Shown: positions 39,797-49,560, counted from the first letter of the stretch. The stretch: 64,000 nt of DNA from an uncultured Prevotellaceae bacterium (GCA_900316575.1 ONDJ01000001.1:1-64000); one strand, 5' to 3'. Made by a program: numbers and translations. Notes: a model not told the origin generated them from the letters alone.

Positions 39797-40429
39797 CTAT
39801 TTATTTCTGATTTGTAGATATCTAAGTTCACTGGTCAAATCGGGCTCCACCATGCCCATTACCCTGCAGATCAGACGCATCACAAGGGGTTTGGCAGCTT
39901 CCTCGCTCACACCGATACCAAGGCGGTCGTAGATATAAGGCACTTCAAGCCCTTTTAGCGCAAAGTGGAAAATATCAGCCATGAGCACCACGCTGTCAAC
40001 GTGGAACTTACCCGCATCTACACCTTCCTGTATGATGCGACGAAGCGTATGCCGCTCTTCGCGATCAAATGCACGGCGAACGGTTTCCACTGTCCAAATG
40101 TTTCTGAAAAATTCTGCACGCAACGAGCCGTTACGCCCTACGGTCTCTTTCGTACTGTTTAAGTGCGTGTAAGCCAACATAAAGAGTTTGTGCTCTGGCG
40201 AAATATCCATTGCCGCCACCTCGTCAAGCTTCTCGGAAAGCCGATCGAGCTCTGTTTCAACCACAGCGGTATAAAGCTCCTCTTTGCTACGAAAATAGGT
40301 GTAAACGGTACGCCTGCCACGATTGGCAGCAGCAGCGATGTCATTCATTGTCGTGGATTCAAGGCCCTTCCGAGCGAAGAGGTCGCGCGCCACGTCCACA
40401 AGGTGGCGACGTGTTTTGCTAACAGACAT
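39797..40429 (-). CDS. TetR family transcriptional regulator
   Basis: 210 residues from the ATG at 40429 (MSVSKTRRHLVDVARDLFAR); an in-frame ATG at 40453 lies inside the promoter. The N-terminal helix-turn-helix reads STTMNDIAAAANRGRRTVYT YFRSKEELY. The ligand domain beyond residue 60 is helical and unassigned. It precedes fabG by two bases, an arrangement common in Bacteroidales, and is likely to control its own operon. No palindromic operator is obvious near its -7 box. Confidence 0.9.
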   Translation of the reverse strand: MSVSKTRRHLVDVARDLFARKGLESTTMNDIAAAANRGRRTVYTYFRSKEELYTAVVETELDRLSEKLDEVAAMDISPEHKLFMLAYTHLNSTKETVGRNGSLRAEFFRNIWTVETVRRAFDREERHTLRRIIQEGVDAGKFHVDSVVLMADIFHFALKGLEVPYIYDRLGIGVSEEAAKPLVMRLICRVMGMVEPDLTSELRYLQIRNK

Positions 40430-40450
40430 TGCACAAACATTTTTCCGGTG

Positions 40451-40458
40451 CAAAGATA
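40451..40458 (-). promoter_or_regulatory. -7 element for tetR-fabG
   Basis: TATCTTTG on the minus strand, 21 bases before the ATG; it touches the end of the intergenic repeat at 40457-40530. No -33 TTTG at normal spacing. Confidence 0.6.
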
Positions 40459-40530
40459 GTGCAAGGCGAGAGTAGTAAAAAGAAAAAACAACAATTTTTT
40501 CCTTTCTTTGCCGAGCCGCAGCCTATCTTC
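40457..40530. repeat. Intergenic promoter-region repeat, copy A
   Basis: TAGTGCAAGGCGAG (40457-40470), an A-rich then T-rich stretch, and TTTCTTTGCCGAGCCGCAGC (from 40503) recur in the same order at 61236-61300. A degenerate TTGCCGAACCGCAG is found at 40614. Both full copies lie just upstream of a minus-strand gene in a divergent promoter gap. Confidence 0.7.
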
Positions 40531-40636
40531 GCGAAGCAAAATGCTGGGAACGCAGGCGTCTCGCCTGCCCTATAGCCGTGCGAAGTGCGATTTTTTACAA
40601 AAGAAGCTTACATTGCCGAACCGCAGTCTAACATTG

Positions 40637-40667
40637 TTGCCTCTTTTACAAGAAGGTGCTATCTTTG
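40637..40667 (+). promoter_or_regulatory. Promoter for the Dabb protein gene
   Basis: TTG (40637-40639), 20 bases, TATCTTTG (40660-40667), 60 bases before the ATG. Confidence 0.75.
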
Positions 40668-40727
40668 CAGGCGGGGTAGCTTTGGAGACTAAGTTACTCC
40701 ACACGATAAATATATTTAAGAGGATCT

Positions 40728-41027
40728 ATGATTTCACACACTGTACTATTCCGCCTACGGCCAGAACTCAACGAGGCTGAGCGCTTGCAAGCCGCTGTAA
40801 CCTTCAAACGCGATATTGAGGGGTTGCTTGCCGTTATTCCTTTTCTTCGGAAAATCCATGTTGGGCTCAACATCAATCCCGACGAACAATGGCACATCTG
40901 CCTCAATGCTTGGCTTGACAACATGGAAGATGTTCGCTCCTATGCCATTCATCCAGAACACGTCAATGTTGCCGCTCGTCTAAAACCTGCGATAGCTGAG
41001 CGGGCCTGCGTGGATTGTGAGCTGTGA
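40728..41027 (+). CDS. Dabb (dimeric alpha+beta barrel) stress-responsive family protein
   Basis: 99 residues. ISHTVLFRLRPELNEAERLQ at the start, DIEGLLAVIPFLRKIHVGLN and a YAIHPEHVNVAARLKP segment near the end match the Dabb family, which forms a ferredoxin-like dimeric barrel. Functions of bacterial members are mostly unknown; no catalytic set is evident. It is monocistronic and converges with mlaF. Confidence 0.9.
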   Translation: MISHTVLFRLRPELNEAERLQAAVTFKRDIEGLLAVIPFLRKIHVGLNINPDEQWHICLNAWLDNMEDVRSYAIHPEHVNVAARLKPAIAERACVDCEL

Positions 41028-41087
41028 TGACAAAACGGCACAGCTTTTAGCCCAAGCAAAGATAAATATCAACGAAACTAAGTGTCG

Positions 41088-41852
41088 CTACTTGGAAGAA
41101 GCACCAGCGGCTTTCACTTTCTTGAGGAAGTCTGAAGCAAAAATAAAGTCGGAAAGTCGTTCGTTGTCGCTTGTCAATACTTCATCCTTGTTACCCTCCC
41201 ACTCTTTCTCACCTTCATGGAGGTAGAGGATATGGTCGCCTATGCCCAAGACGGAATTCATGTCGTGGGTGTTCATAATGGTGGTAGTGCCCGTCTCCTG
41301 GGTGATGCTATAAATCAGCTCGTCAATGACTAACGAGGTCTTGGGATCGAGTCCGCTATTAGGCTCATCGCAAAAAAGGTATTTGGGCTCCAAAGCAATG
41401 GCGCGAGCAATGGCTACACGTTTCTGCATACCCCCGCTGATTTCACCAGGATTTTTATTGAGTGCATCAAGCAGACCGACACGATCTAAGCAATACTTGG
41501 CACGCCGGCGGCGCTCTTTATACGACTTGGTAGAAAACATGTCCAATGGAAACATGACGTTTTCAATGACACTGAGCGAGTCAAAAAGTGCTGCACTCTG
41601 GAAGATCATACCCATTTCGCGCCTTAAGAGTGTGCGTTCGCGCTTTGATAGACCATGAAAGTCGCGTCCGTCGTATAGGACTTTACCACTCGTAGGCGTG
41701 AACAATCCCACGATGCATTTCATCAGCACAGTTTTTCCCGAACCGCTGCGCCCGATGATGAGATTACATTTACCGCCGTCGAACTGGCTCTCTATGTCTT
41801 TCAACACAGATTTGTCTTCAAACGATTTTGAAAGATGATGAAGCTGTATCAT
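41088..41852 (-). CDS. mlaF: Phospholipid transport ATP-binding protein MlaF
   Basis: 254 residues, complete ABC ATPase: Walker A GRSGSGKT, Q loop MGMIFQSAAL, signature SGGMQKRVAIARA, Walker B LFCDEPNSGLDP and the switch His in MNTHDMNSV. With MlaE it powers lipid movement between inner and outer membranes to keep outer-leaflet asymmetry. It overlaps mlaE by four bases (ATGA). The usual next gene mlaD is not present; the Dabb gene lies downstream on the other strand. Confidence 0.92.
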   Translation of the reverse strand: MIQLHHLSKSFEDKSVLKDIESQFDGGKCNLIIGRSGSGKTVLMKCIVGLFTPTSGKVLYDGRDFHGLSKRERTLLRREMGMIFQSAALFDSLSVIENVMFPLDMFSTKSYKERRRRAKYCLDRVGLLDALNKNPGEISGGMQKRVAIARAIALEPKYLFCDEPNSGLDPKTSLVIDELIYSITQETGTTTIMNTHDMNSVLGIGDHILYLHEGEKEWEGNKDEVLTSDNERLSDFIFASDFLKKVKAAGASSK

Positions 41853-42619
41853 GAAAGCAACTGTGTGAGAAAAAGGTCAGAAAAAAGTATGAGCATAGAG
41901 CTACTCACAACAGCATTGGTTGAGGCCTTGCCTACTTCTACACTTCCGCCTTCAACCGTGTAGCCAAAAAATGCCGACACAGAACTAATGATAAAGGCAA
42001 AGAATAGGCTCTTAATGACCCCCATCCAAAAGAACCACTGCGAGAAATCGTGCTGAAGGCCAGCCGTGAGGTCGTTGGGTGTAATGATATGAGCGACGTA
42101 GGCAGTGGCGTAAGCACCAACAAAGCCACTTACGGTGCTGAATACGACTAAGATTGGTATCATTGTCACTAATCCTGCAATCTTAGGCAGGATAAGATAC
42201 GATGCAGAGTTCACACCCATAATTTCTAAGGCGTCGATTTGCTGGCTGGTGCGCATCGTGCCTAACTCTGAAGCAATGTTAGAGCCCACTTTTCCAGCAA
42301 GTATCAAGCACATAATGGAACTACTAAACTCCAACAGCATGATTTCGCGCGTCACATAGCCCGACACCCACAGCGGCATCCAATCACTCTGAATATTGAG
42401 TTTTATTTGGATACAGATTACGGCACCTATAAAGAAAGAGATCAGTAGCACAATGCCTATTGAATCAACTCCCAATTGCGCCATTTCCCGAACGTAAGAA
42501 CGAAAATACATTCTCCATCGCTCAGGACGGGAAAAGGTGCGTCCCATCAACTGAAGATAGCGACCTAAAGAGCGTAAGAACGTGAGTATAAACATCTGAA
42601 TAAAATAGTTATCAGTCAA
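41849..42619 (-). CDS. mlaE: Phospholipid ABC transporter permease MlaE
   Basis: 256 residues with five to six membrane segments. The conserved MlaE block is clear: LEFSSSIMCLILAGKVGSNI, then ASELGTMRTSQQIDALEIMG VNS, and a C-terminal YTVEGGSVEVGKASTNAVV. It is the inner-membrane core of the Mla complex, coupled to mlaF downstream. MlaD and the periplasmic MlaC carrier are not in the window. Confidence 0.92.
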   Translation of the reverse strand: MTDNYFIQMFILTFLRSLGRYLQLMGRTFSRPERWRMYFRSYVREMAQLGVDSIGIVLLISFFIGAVICIQIKLNIQSDWMPLWVSGYVTREIMLLEFSSSIMCLILAGKVGSNIASELGTMRTSQQIDALEIMGVNSASYLILPKIAGLVTMIPILVVFSTVSGFVGAYATAYVAHIITPNDLTAGLQHDFSQWFFWMGVIKSLFFAFIISSVSAFFGYTVEGGSVEVGKASTNAVVSSSMLILFSDLFLTQLLS

Positions 42620-42638
42620 CGACTAATGGATAAGTAGT

Positions 42639-43988
42639 TTAATCGCCTGCTTCGTCAAGACGATTTTCCCACAAGTATTTTCGGGTTTCGCGTGCTATCA
42701 CACCGCTTAGTAGCAAAAGCGATATCAGATTTGGTATTGCCATCAACGCATTGAGGCTGTCAGCAACATTCCAGATGATATCAAGGCTTACTATGCTTCC
42801 CAAAAAGACTGCCAGAACATAAACATATCGATAATAGTTAGCAGCACGTATGCCTGCCAAATACTCCATTGCCCGCTCGCCGTAATAGCTCCAGCCCAAA
42901 ATGGTGCTCAGTGCGAAAGTAAGAATAGCCAAGTTAAGTACATGAGGGCCCAAAGGTAACTTTGAAAACGCCGCTTTAGTTAGCGCTGCGCCATCAGCGG
43001 TAGAGACATCGGGGTAAGCCAAAATAGAACTCACCAGGACAATGCCCGTGAGTGCGCAGATAACGACCGTGTCCCAAAAGGTGCCCGTGCTTGAAACCAA
43101 TGCCTGACGCACGGGGTTCTTTGTGCGTGCAGCCGCAGCGATAATCGGAGCACTTCCCATGCCGCTCTCATTTGAAAAAAGCCCACGAGCAATACCATAA
43201 CGAGCTGCCATCATCACCGTTGCTCCAATAAAACCACCGCCTGCAGCTGTAGGGGTAAAAGCCGAAGTGACAATCAGCGACACGGCCTGTCCCAAATATG
43301 CTCTGTTCATATATAAAAGAACTACGCAACCTATCACATAAAAAGCTGCCATGAACGGAACCAATTTTCCACAGACTGAAGCAATTCGCTTCACCCCGCC
43401 CAACAACACAGCTGCGGCAAGAATGGTGATAAAAAGACCTGTCATCCAATGGGTGATGCCATAGGTTTCAAACGAAATGGTGCTAATGGCATTGGCCTGA
43501 ACGGTGCAACCTATCCCAAAGGCGGCTAAAGCAGTGAAAATGGCAAACAAAACAGCAAGCCACTTTTGGTGCAAGCCCCGCTCCAAAGCATACATTGGCC
43601 CACCAAGCATTCTGCCTTCAGTGTCCTTTACTCGATATTTAACGGCAAGCAAAGCTTCGCTATACTTTGTGGCCATCCCGAAAAAGCCACAAATCCAACA
43701 CCAAAAAACAGCACCTGGCCCACCAGTAGTTACGGCAAGTGCTACTCCAACGATATTTCCAGTTCCTATGGTTGCTGCCAATGCTGTTGCGAGAGCACCA
43801 AACTGGCTCACATCGCCCGTAGAATCTTTATCTTTTGACACCGAAAGGCGAATGGCTTTCAAAATCTTGCGCTGCGGAAAACGAAGGCGAACCGAAAGGA
43901 ATAGATGCGTTCCAAGCAACAAGACTATCATAGGCCATCCCCAAAGATAGCCGTTGATTAGCGTAAAGAAGTCGTTAATCTGTTGCAT
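42639..43988 (-). CDS. Alanine/glycine:cation symporter (AGCS family)
   Basis: 449 residues, about 10-11 membrane segments. AGCS signatures are ALATALAATIGTGNIVGVAL and PGAVFWCWICGFFGMATKYS EALLAVKYR, then RGLFSNESGMGSAPIIAAAA. The family takes up alanine or glycine with Na+. The stop lies 19 bases before mlaE, both on the minus strand, so co-transcription is possible but unrelated in function. Confidence 0.93.
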   Translation of the reverse strand: MQQINDFFTLINGYLWGWPMIVLLLGTHLFLSVRLRFPQRKILKAIRLSVSKDKDSTGDVSQFGALATALAATIGTGNIVGVALAVTTGGPGAVFWCWICGFFGMATKYSEALLAVKYRVKDTEGRMLGGPMYALERGLHQKWLAVLFAIFTALAAFGIGCTVQANAISTISFETYGITHWMTGLFITILAAAVLLGGVKRIASVCGKLVPFMAAFYVIGCVVLLYMNRAYLGQAVSLIVTSAFTPTAAGGGFIGATVMMAARYGIARGLFSNESGMGSAPIIAAAARTKNPVRQALVSSTGTFWDTVVICALTGIVLVSSILAYPDVSTADGAALTKAAFSKLPLGPHVLNLAILTFALSTILGWSYYGERAMEYLAGIRAANYYRYVYVLAVFLGSIVSLDIIWNVADSLNALMAIPNLISLLLLSGVIARETRKYLWENRLDEAGD

Positions 43989-44015
43989 GATTGTGAAAGC
44001 CTATCTCCTATGAAA

Positions 44016-45101
44016 CTATTTTTCGGCCTCTACATCAATAAGCACCTTGGGATGATTTGGGTCGTTGGTGATGAGCAAGATGCGGTGACGGCCATGGTGG
44101 TCAAAAATCGCAGGCGAGGCAGTAATAACGAGTTTCGCTTTAGAACCTGGCTTGATACGCGTGGTTGAAAGGCTAACAAGAATGCCAGGATTGTAAACTT
44201 GAAGCTTTCCTATCACAAGAGGAGCATGCCCAACATTGCGTAGCACAAGTGTAGTTTTGATTTGTTCTTTCCCGTTGAAACGTCCTAACTTGGCCAACGT
44301 ATCTACAGCAACTACAGGAACGGGGCCCGACAAGTTTCTTGAAAGTTGTGGCAAGATGGTGGCTGAAACTTCAAGCTCGTTGTCATGCCCAACGACATCG
44401 CCCGGGAAACGCGACAAATAGATGCTACGCTGCGTAAGCCCATAGTCGGAAATTTGAGAAGAATGCAACCGAAAGACGATGTTTCCCGTGTGGCCAGAAT
44501 GTATAATCGCAGGCTCAGCTGTCGCCGACAGCCATGAGGGAAGATGCATTACCTGAGGCGCATAAGGTTTGTCGCTTGTGTTAAGCAGGCGAATGGTCAC
44601 CGTGGGGCTATCTCCTCGCTGCACATCGTCAAAAATAACATTGTCGTCGCTCAAGTGTATGTCGCCAATTGTATAAGAAAAGTCTTCGGCATCGTGAATA
44701 GGCTGAGCATTTTGGGTCGCTGTTACGACTTCGGGCTGCATAACAACCCTGCCGCGCATGGTGGCATAGGTAGGTTTTTGAGAAAGGGAGGTGAAAACGG
44801 CCACTTGTTTTTCGAACGAGCCCAAGAGCTCGGCATCGTAAGTCACTTGTATCTGGGCGTGCGCTCCTGGAGCTATAGGAGTACGTGTCCACGAAACGGC
44901 TGTACACGAACAATCGGGGCGAACTTGTGAAATAGATAGTTGGCGTGAACTCGTATTGGTCAGTACAAAAGTAGCCGTTACGGGTTGCTTCCATTTCACA
45001 ACTCCACAATCCACACGTGTTTCGTTGAAGGAAACGTTTCCTTGGGCAAAAATCGTAAGGCTAAAAACAAATAGCAGAAGAAAAAGGCCGAGTTTTCGCA
45101 T
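44016..45101 (-). CDS. DUF1573 domain secreted protein
   Basis: 361 residues from the ATG at 45101 (MRKLGLFLLLFVFSLTIFAQ signal); an in-frame ATG at 45176 lies upstream of the promoter. A DUF1573 domain at about 20-120 (FNETRVDCGVVKWKQPVTAT, FVLTNTSSRQLSISQVRPDC SCTAV) is an Ig-like fold; two more related beta-sandwich segments follow (IGDIHLSDDNVIFDDVQRGD and AKLGRFNGKEQIKTTLVLRN). It is predicted periplasmic or outer-membrane associated; function unknown. It stops 27 bases before the symporter gene start. Confidence 0.87.
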   Translation of the reverse strand: MRKLGLFLLLFVFSLTIFAQGNVSFNETRVDCGVVKWKQPVTATFVLTNTSSRQLSISQVRPDCSCTAVSWTRTPIAPGAHAQIQVTYDAELLGSFEKQVAVFTSLSQKPTYATMRGRVVMQPEVVTATQNAQPIHDAEDFSYTIGDIHLSDDNVIFDDVQRGDSPTVTIRLLNTSDKPYAPQVMHLPSWLSATAEPAIIHSGHTGNIVFRLHSSQISDYGLTQRSIYLSRFPGDVVGHDNELEVSATILPQLSRNLSGPVPVVAVDTLAKLGRFNGKEQIKTTLVLRNVGHAPLVIGKLQVYNPGILVSLSTTRIKPGSKAKLVITASPAIFDHHGRHRILLITNDPNHPKVLIDVEAEK

Positions 45102-45131
45102 ATGCGGTCTAAGAGTTGGAGAAAATCGTAG

Positions 45132-45139
45132 CAAAAGTA
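45132..45139 (-). promoter_or_regulatory. -7 element for the DUF1573 gene
   Basis: TACTTTTG on the minus strand 30 bases before the ATG; no clear -33. On the other strand TAATTTTG (45184-45191) probably serves the exonuclease gene, so the gap holds a divergent pair. Confidence 0.55.
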
Positions 45140-45260
45140 TTACATTTTCTGCATATAGGACTACGCGAATGGACAAAGTTGCTTAATTTTGCCTTGAAAA
45201 GAGCGATTACATACGTTCACGTAGCAACCATCAACAACAGATTGCGTTTTTCTTTTTTTT

Positions 45261-46016
45261 ATGAAGTTTATTTCTTGGAACGTAAACGGACTAAGAGCTT
45301 GCGTGGGTAAAGGTTTTAAGAAGGCTTTTCAAAGCCTTGATGCCGACATATTCTGCATACAAGAGACCAAAATGCAAGCCGGTCAACTTGATATTTCTTT
45401 TGAAGGCTACCAATCTTTTTGGAATTATGCCGAGAAAAAAGGCTACAGCGGCACGGGAATATTTTCGCGCATTGCGCCGCTATCCGTTAGTTACGGACTT
45501 GGCCAAGCTGAACACGACACGGAAGGCCGCGTCATAACATTGGAATTCGAAAAGTTCTATCTCATTACGGTCTATACGCCCAACGCTCAAGACGGGTTGC
45601 GCCGCTTAGATTATCGTATGCAGTGGGAAGATGCCTTTTTGAAGTACATCAAATCTCTTGACGAGAAAAAGCCTGTTATCATTTGCGGCGATTTGAACGT
45701 TGCTCACCAAGAAATCGACCTCAAAAACCCCAAAACAAATCGTCGCAATGCGGGATTTACCGACGAAGAGCGTGAGAAGTTTACTCAACTACTTACCAAT
45801 GGCTTCACAGACACCTTCCGCCATTTTTATCCCGAGCTTGAAGGTGCATATTCGTGGTGGTCGTATCGTTTTCGTGCTCGAGAAAAGAATGCTGGTTGGC
45901 GCATTGACTACTTTCTTTGCAGCAATCGGATCGTGCCTCAACTGAAAGACGCTGTGATACATTCCGAGATTTTTGGTTCTGACCACTGCCCCGTAGAACT
46001 TGACACAGATTTATAA
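45261..46016 (+). CDS. xth: Exodeoxyribonuclease III
   Basis: 251 residues. Cuts DNA 5' of abasic sites and removes 3' blocking groups in base excision repair. EEP-fold motifs are NGLRACV near the start, QETKMQ (metal Glu), [31 protein letters not shown] (catalytic Asp and Asn), [20 protein letters not shown] and SDHCPVEL (Asp-His). Full length. sppA follows after 23 bases. Confidence 0.96.
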   Translation: MKFISWNVNGLRACVGKGFKKAFQSLDADIFCIQETKMQAGQLDISFEGYQSFWNYAEKKGYSGTGIFSRIAPLSVSYGLGQAEHDTEGRVITLEFEKFYLITVYTPNAQDGLRRLDYRMQWEDAFLKYIKSLDEKKPVIICGDLNVAHQEIDLKNPKTNRRNAGFTDEEREKFTQLLTNGFTDTFRHFYPELEGAYSWWSYRFRAREKNAGWRIDYFLCSNRIVPQLKDAVIHSEIFGSDHCPVELDTDL

Positions 46017-46039
46017 CCCTTAAACTTAAAACAAAAACA

Positions 46040-47806
46040 ATGAAAGAGTTTTTCAAATACGTCTTGGCCACTATCGTGGGCATTATGCTCACGGGGCTTT
46101 TCACCCTCGTTCTCTTCTTCTTCCTAATTGCTATCGTTGCTTCGACTTCTACATCAAGTGGAACGGTGCAGAAACACTCTGTACTAAAAATTTCATTGGA
46201 CGGAATCATTGCCGAACGCGCCGTAGAAAATCCTTTTGCAGAAATTCTTGGAAACGACGAGTTGCAACAGCAAGGACTTTCCGACCTCGTCAAAGCCATC
46301 AAGGAAGCTGAAAAGAACGAACGCATAGATGGTATATACATAGAAGGCGGAGCTCTTGAAACAGACTATGCTACTGCTCAAGAGCTACGCCGAGCCTTGA
46401 CAAATTTCAAGAAGAGTAGAAAATTTGTCATTGCTTATGGCGAACAATATACCCAGCTGGCCTACTACATTGCGACAGCTGCCGACAGTGTGTTGCTCAA
46501 CCCTGTGGGAATGGTTGACTTGCATGGTGTTTCCTCGCAACCGATGTTCTACAAAGACCTGTTAGACAAGATCGGCGTGAAGATGCAAGTGTTTCGCGTA
46601 GGCACTTACAAGAGTGCCGTTGAACCTTACATTGCTACAGAAATGAGCGAGGCTAACCGAGAACAAGTGACCTCGTTCTGCACAGACATCTGGCAAAACA
46701 TAGTCAACGACTTAGCGCAGAAGCGAAAGCTTACGGCTGCTCGCATTAATGAACTGGCCGACAGCTATGTGTTCTTGTCTGATCCGAAAGAATTGGTTAA
46801 GAACAAACTGATCGACCGCCTTGCCTACATCGACGAAGTAAGAGCCACCTTGCGCAAGCTCACAGGGCAAGAGAAAGTTCGCGTTGCCACACCTGCTGAT
46901 TTGGTCAACAAAGAAGCAGAACTCCTGAAAGCAGCCGACGACCATATCGCGGTATATTATTGTGAAGGCGAAATTGTAGATATGAGCACTTCGGGCACTT
47001 TTAATGCTGTATCTGAGATTGTAGGCAAGAACGTTATCAAGGATCTTGACGACTTAGCTCAAAACGACAACGTGAAGGCTGTGGTTCTTCGCATAAACTC
47101 ACCTGGCGGAAGTGCGTATGCGAGCGAACAAATGTGGCGAGCAGTGCAAAAACTCAAAGAAAAGAAGCCTGTCGTGGTATCTATGGGTGGGTTGGCAGCA
47201 AGTGGTGGATATTACCTCGCCTGCGGAGCTGACTACATTGTAGCAGAGCCTACCACACTTACGGGTAGCATTGGCATCTTTGGATTGGTGCCTGACGTTA
47301 GTGGCCTACTGACAGAAAAGCTTGGCTTGCACTTTGACGTCGTGAAAACTAACGAAGCAGGCGATTTCGGTAGTCTAAGTCGCGGCTTCAACGAGGCTGA
47401 GAGCGGAGCCATGCAGGCTTATGTGGAACGTGGATATGCCTTATTCCTCAGCCGAGTAGCAAATGGACGCAAAAAACCTACAGCCATGGTTGATAGCATT
47501 GCTCAGGGACGTGTTTGGACAGGAAACCAAGCTTTAAAGATTGGACTGGTTGACAAGATGGGAACGCTCGAAGACGCTGTTGCTGAAGCTAAACGACGGG
47601 CCAAGCTGTCTGACGTAGTCACAGTGGACTATCCTGCCCAAGCTTCATGGATGGACCAATTCATCAATACAACAAAAGACAGATATATTGAGAACCATTT
47701 GCGAGCTCAGCTAGGCGAATACTACCGCCCGTTGCGCTTTGCCTATAGTATTCAAGGACGCGACAAGTTGCAGGCTCGAATACCCTTTGAGCCCAATTTG
47801 AAATAG
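46040..47806 (+). CDS. sppA: Signal peptide peptidase SppA, long form
   Basis: 588 residues with an N-terminal membrane anchor (YVLATIVGIMLTGLFTLVLF FFLIAIVA). Two ClpP-like halves: the first gives the general-base Lys in GTYKSAVEPYIATEMS, the second the nucleophilic Ser in GGLAASGGYYLACGADY. The enzyme degrades cleaved signal peptides within the membrane, as the 67-kDa E. coli type. It is followed 50 bases later by lpxK, an order often kept in Bacteroidales. Confidence 0.94.
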   Translation: MKEFFKYVLATIVGIMLTGLFTLVLFFFLIAIVASTSTSSGTVQKHSVLKISLDGIIAERAVENPFAEILGNDELQQQGLSDLVKAIKEAEKNERIDGIYIEGGALETDYATAQELRRALTNFKKSRKFVIAYGEQYTQLAYYIATAADSVLLNPVGMVDLHGVSSQPMFYKDLLDKIGVKMQVFRVGTYKSAVEPYIATEMSEANREQVTSFCTDIWQNIVNDLAQKRKLTAARINELADSYVFLSDPKELVKNKLIDRLAYIDEVRATLRKLTGQEKVRVATPADLVNKEAELLKAADDHIAVYYCEGEIVDMSTSGTFNAVSEIVGKNVIKDLDDLAQNDNVKAVVLRINSPGGSAYASEQMWRAVQKLKEKKPVVVSMGGLAASGGYYLACGADYIVAEPTTLTGSIGIFGLVPDVSGLLTEKLGLHFDVVKTNEAGDFGSLSRGFNEAESGAMQAYVERGYALFLSRVANGRKKPTAMVDSIAQGRVWTGNQALKIGLVDKMGTLEDAVAEAKRRAKLSDVVTVDYPAQASWMDQFINTTKDRYIENHLRAQLGEYYRPLRFAYSIQGRDKLQARIPFEPNLK

Positions 47807-47856
47807 CAAGCACCAACTTCCCCATACAATATATATAATAGTAGCAGCAAAGGAAC

Positions 47857-48894
47857 ATGGCAGGCATTTCCATACTCTTCCGACCTTTTTCGTGGATATA
47901 TAGTGCAGTGATGAGCGTTCGTAACTGGCTATTCGACGTAGGCTTGATGCGCGAACGTAGATTTAACGTACCCGTGGTGACTATTGGCAACCTAGCCGTT
48001 GGAGGAACCGGAAAGACTCCGCACACCGAATATCTATACAATCTACTCAAGAGCCGTGGCAACGTTGCTATACTCAGTCGTGGATACGGGCGCGACACCA
48101 AAGGCTTCAGATGGGTACATCCCACAAGCACTGTAGATGAATGTGGTGACGAACCTTGTCAGATCAAACGTAAATACAGCCAAGCCATCGTCGCTGTTGA
48201 CGAAAACCGCTGTGAAGGTATTGAGAAAATACTAAATGCTGAAAAAGTAGCAGCAATAGTACTTGACGATGCCTACCAACACCGCTACGTAAAGCCCGAC
48301 TTGAATATCCTGCTGACGGACTATCGGCGTTTGTTCAGTGAAGACCACGTTGTTCCCGAAGGCCACCTACGCGAATCAAAGAGCGGAAAGCGAAGAGCCG
48401 ACTTTATCATCATCACGAAGTGTCCGGCTGACCTTAAGCCTATTGACTTCACGCTACTAACCAAGCGTGTTAATCCACTTGCTTCGCAACACCTTTTTTT
48501 CACCACGCAGGAATATAGCGAGCCCTATCCCCTTTTTGGCGAAGACCGCCCCTTCACGGGTAAGAAAATACTTGCCGTTACGGGAATTTCAAATCCCGAA
48601 ACGCTCATAGAGCACCTTAAAAGCTATGGCGAGGTCACGTCTCTGCGCTTTTCCGACCACCATCCTTTTGGCCCCGAAGATATTAAAAGAATCAATGCGT
48701 CTCTGGGTGGTCACGATGCCATCATCACTACTGAAAAAGATGCCACCCGCCTTGTTTCGCACAGTTCAAGCCTAACGACCGAGGTACGAAAGGCTATTTT
48801 CGTTCAACCCGTAGTGGTCAGCTTCCTTCGCGACGAAGCCGATGAGTTTCGTAAACTTACAGAACAGCACCTCTTTGCTGTGGGCAAATCCTAA
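47857..48894 (+). CDS. lpxK: Tetraacyldisaccharide 4'-kinase
   Basis: 345 residues. Phosphorylates the 4' position of the lipid A precursor at the inner membrane. Walker A TIGNLAVGGTGKTPHTEYL, then ILSRGYGRDTKGF, the DDAYQHRYVKPDLNILLTDY block with catalytic Asp, and FSDHHPFGPEDI are diagnostic. The N-terminal hydrophobic helix (LFRPFSWIYSAVMSVRNWLF) tethers it to the membrane. Length normal. Confidence 0.95.
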   Translation: MAGISILFRPFSWIYSAVMSVRNWLFDVGLMRERRFNVPVVTIGNLAVGGTGKTPHTEYLYNLLKSRGNVAILSRGYGRDTKGFRWVHPTSTVDECGDEPCQIKRKYSQAIVAVDENRCEGIEKILNAEKVAAIVLDDAYQHRYVKPDLNILLTDYRRLFSEDHVVPEGHLRESKSGKRRADFIIITKCPADLKPIDFTLLTKRVNPLASQHLFFTTQEYSEPYPLFGEDRPFTGKKILAVTGISNPETLIEHLKSYGEVTSLRFSDHHPFGPEDIKRINASLGGHDAIITTEKDATRLVSHSSSLTTEVRKAIFVQPVVVSFLRDEADEFRKLTEQHLFAVGKS

Positions 48895-48974
48895 AAACAC
48901 ACTACTACATTAAACGAAAGCCGCCCATAATCATCAAAAGGCTAACATACATAAAACCAAAACAAACATCTCTT

Positions 48975-49532
48975 ATGAAAAAACTATTCCTATCGCTGGC
49001 TGTTATGACGCTTTCGTTGAGCGCAGGCTGTTCCAGAACAACTGAAAGACAAGCTCCAACCGATGTCCCTGTATCGCAGCAACAAGAAGCAGAGGCTGAA
49101 GGCACCCCTATTCTTAAGCAAATTGCTTCCTCCGTCGCTCCTGACCAAGTATTCAGCACCATAGCCGCTCAATATAAAGGTAGCGTCACATTTATTGACC
49201 TCTGGGCCACATGGTGCCCGCCTTGTCGTCAAGCCATGAAGTTGGTTGACCAAATCAAACCCGAACTCGCTGCCAAAGGCTGCAAGTTTGTTTACATCAC
49301 TGGCGAAACTTCGCCCCGCGAAGACTTCGACACCATGTATAAGACTATTGAAGGCGACCACTTCTATCTCACCGATGCACAATACAAAGGCCTGCTCAAC
49401 CAATTCAACGTAACTGGAATTCCCCATTATATCCTCCTCAGCAAAGAGGGAAAAGTGCTCTGGCAGAGTGAAATGGGCTATCCTGGTAACGACGAAGCAA
49501 AAAATCAAATAGAAATGGCTTTAGCGCAGTAG
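48975..49532 (+). CDS. TlpA-like thioredoxin-fold lipoprotein
   Basis: 185 residues. Lipoprotein signal with lipobox LSAGC (Cys19), then a linker rich in Gln and Glu, then a thioredoxin fold with WATWCPPCRQAMK (Cys81, Cys84) and cis-Pro in TGIPHYILLSKEG. It is probably a periplasm-facing thiol reductase, as for TlpA/ResA proteins. It is the last gene before the strong terminator at 49561. Confidence 0.9.
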   Translation: MKKLFLSLAVMTLSLSAGCSRTTERQAPTDVPVSQQQEAEAEGTPILKQIASSVAPDQVFSTIAAQYKGSVTFIDLWATWCPPCRQAMKLVDQIKPELAAKGCKFVYITGETSPREDFDTMYKTIEGDHFYLTDAQYKGLLNQFNVTGIPHYILLSKEGKVLWQSEMGYPGNDEAKNQIEMALAQ

Positions 49533-49560
49533 GATCCTGGGCTTCACTACGTAAAAAAAG

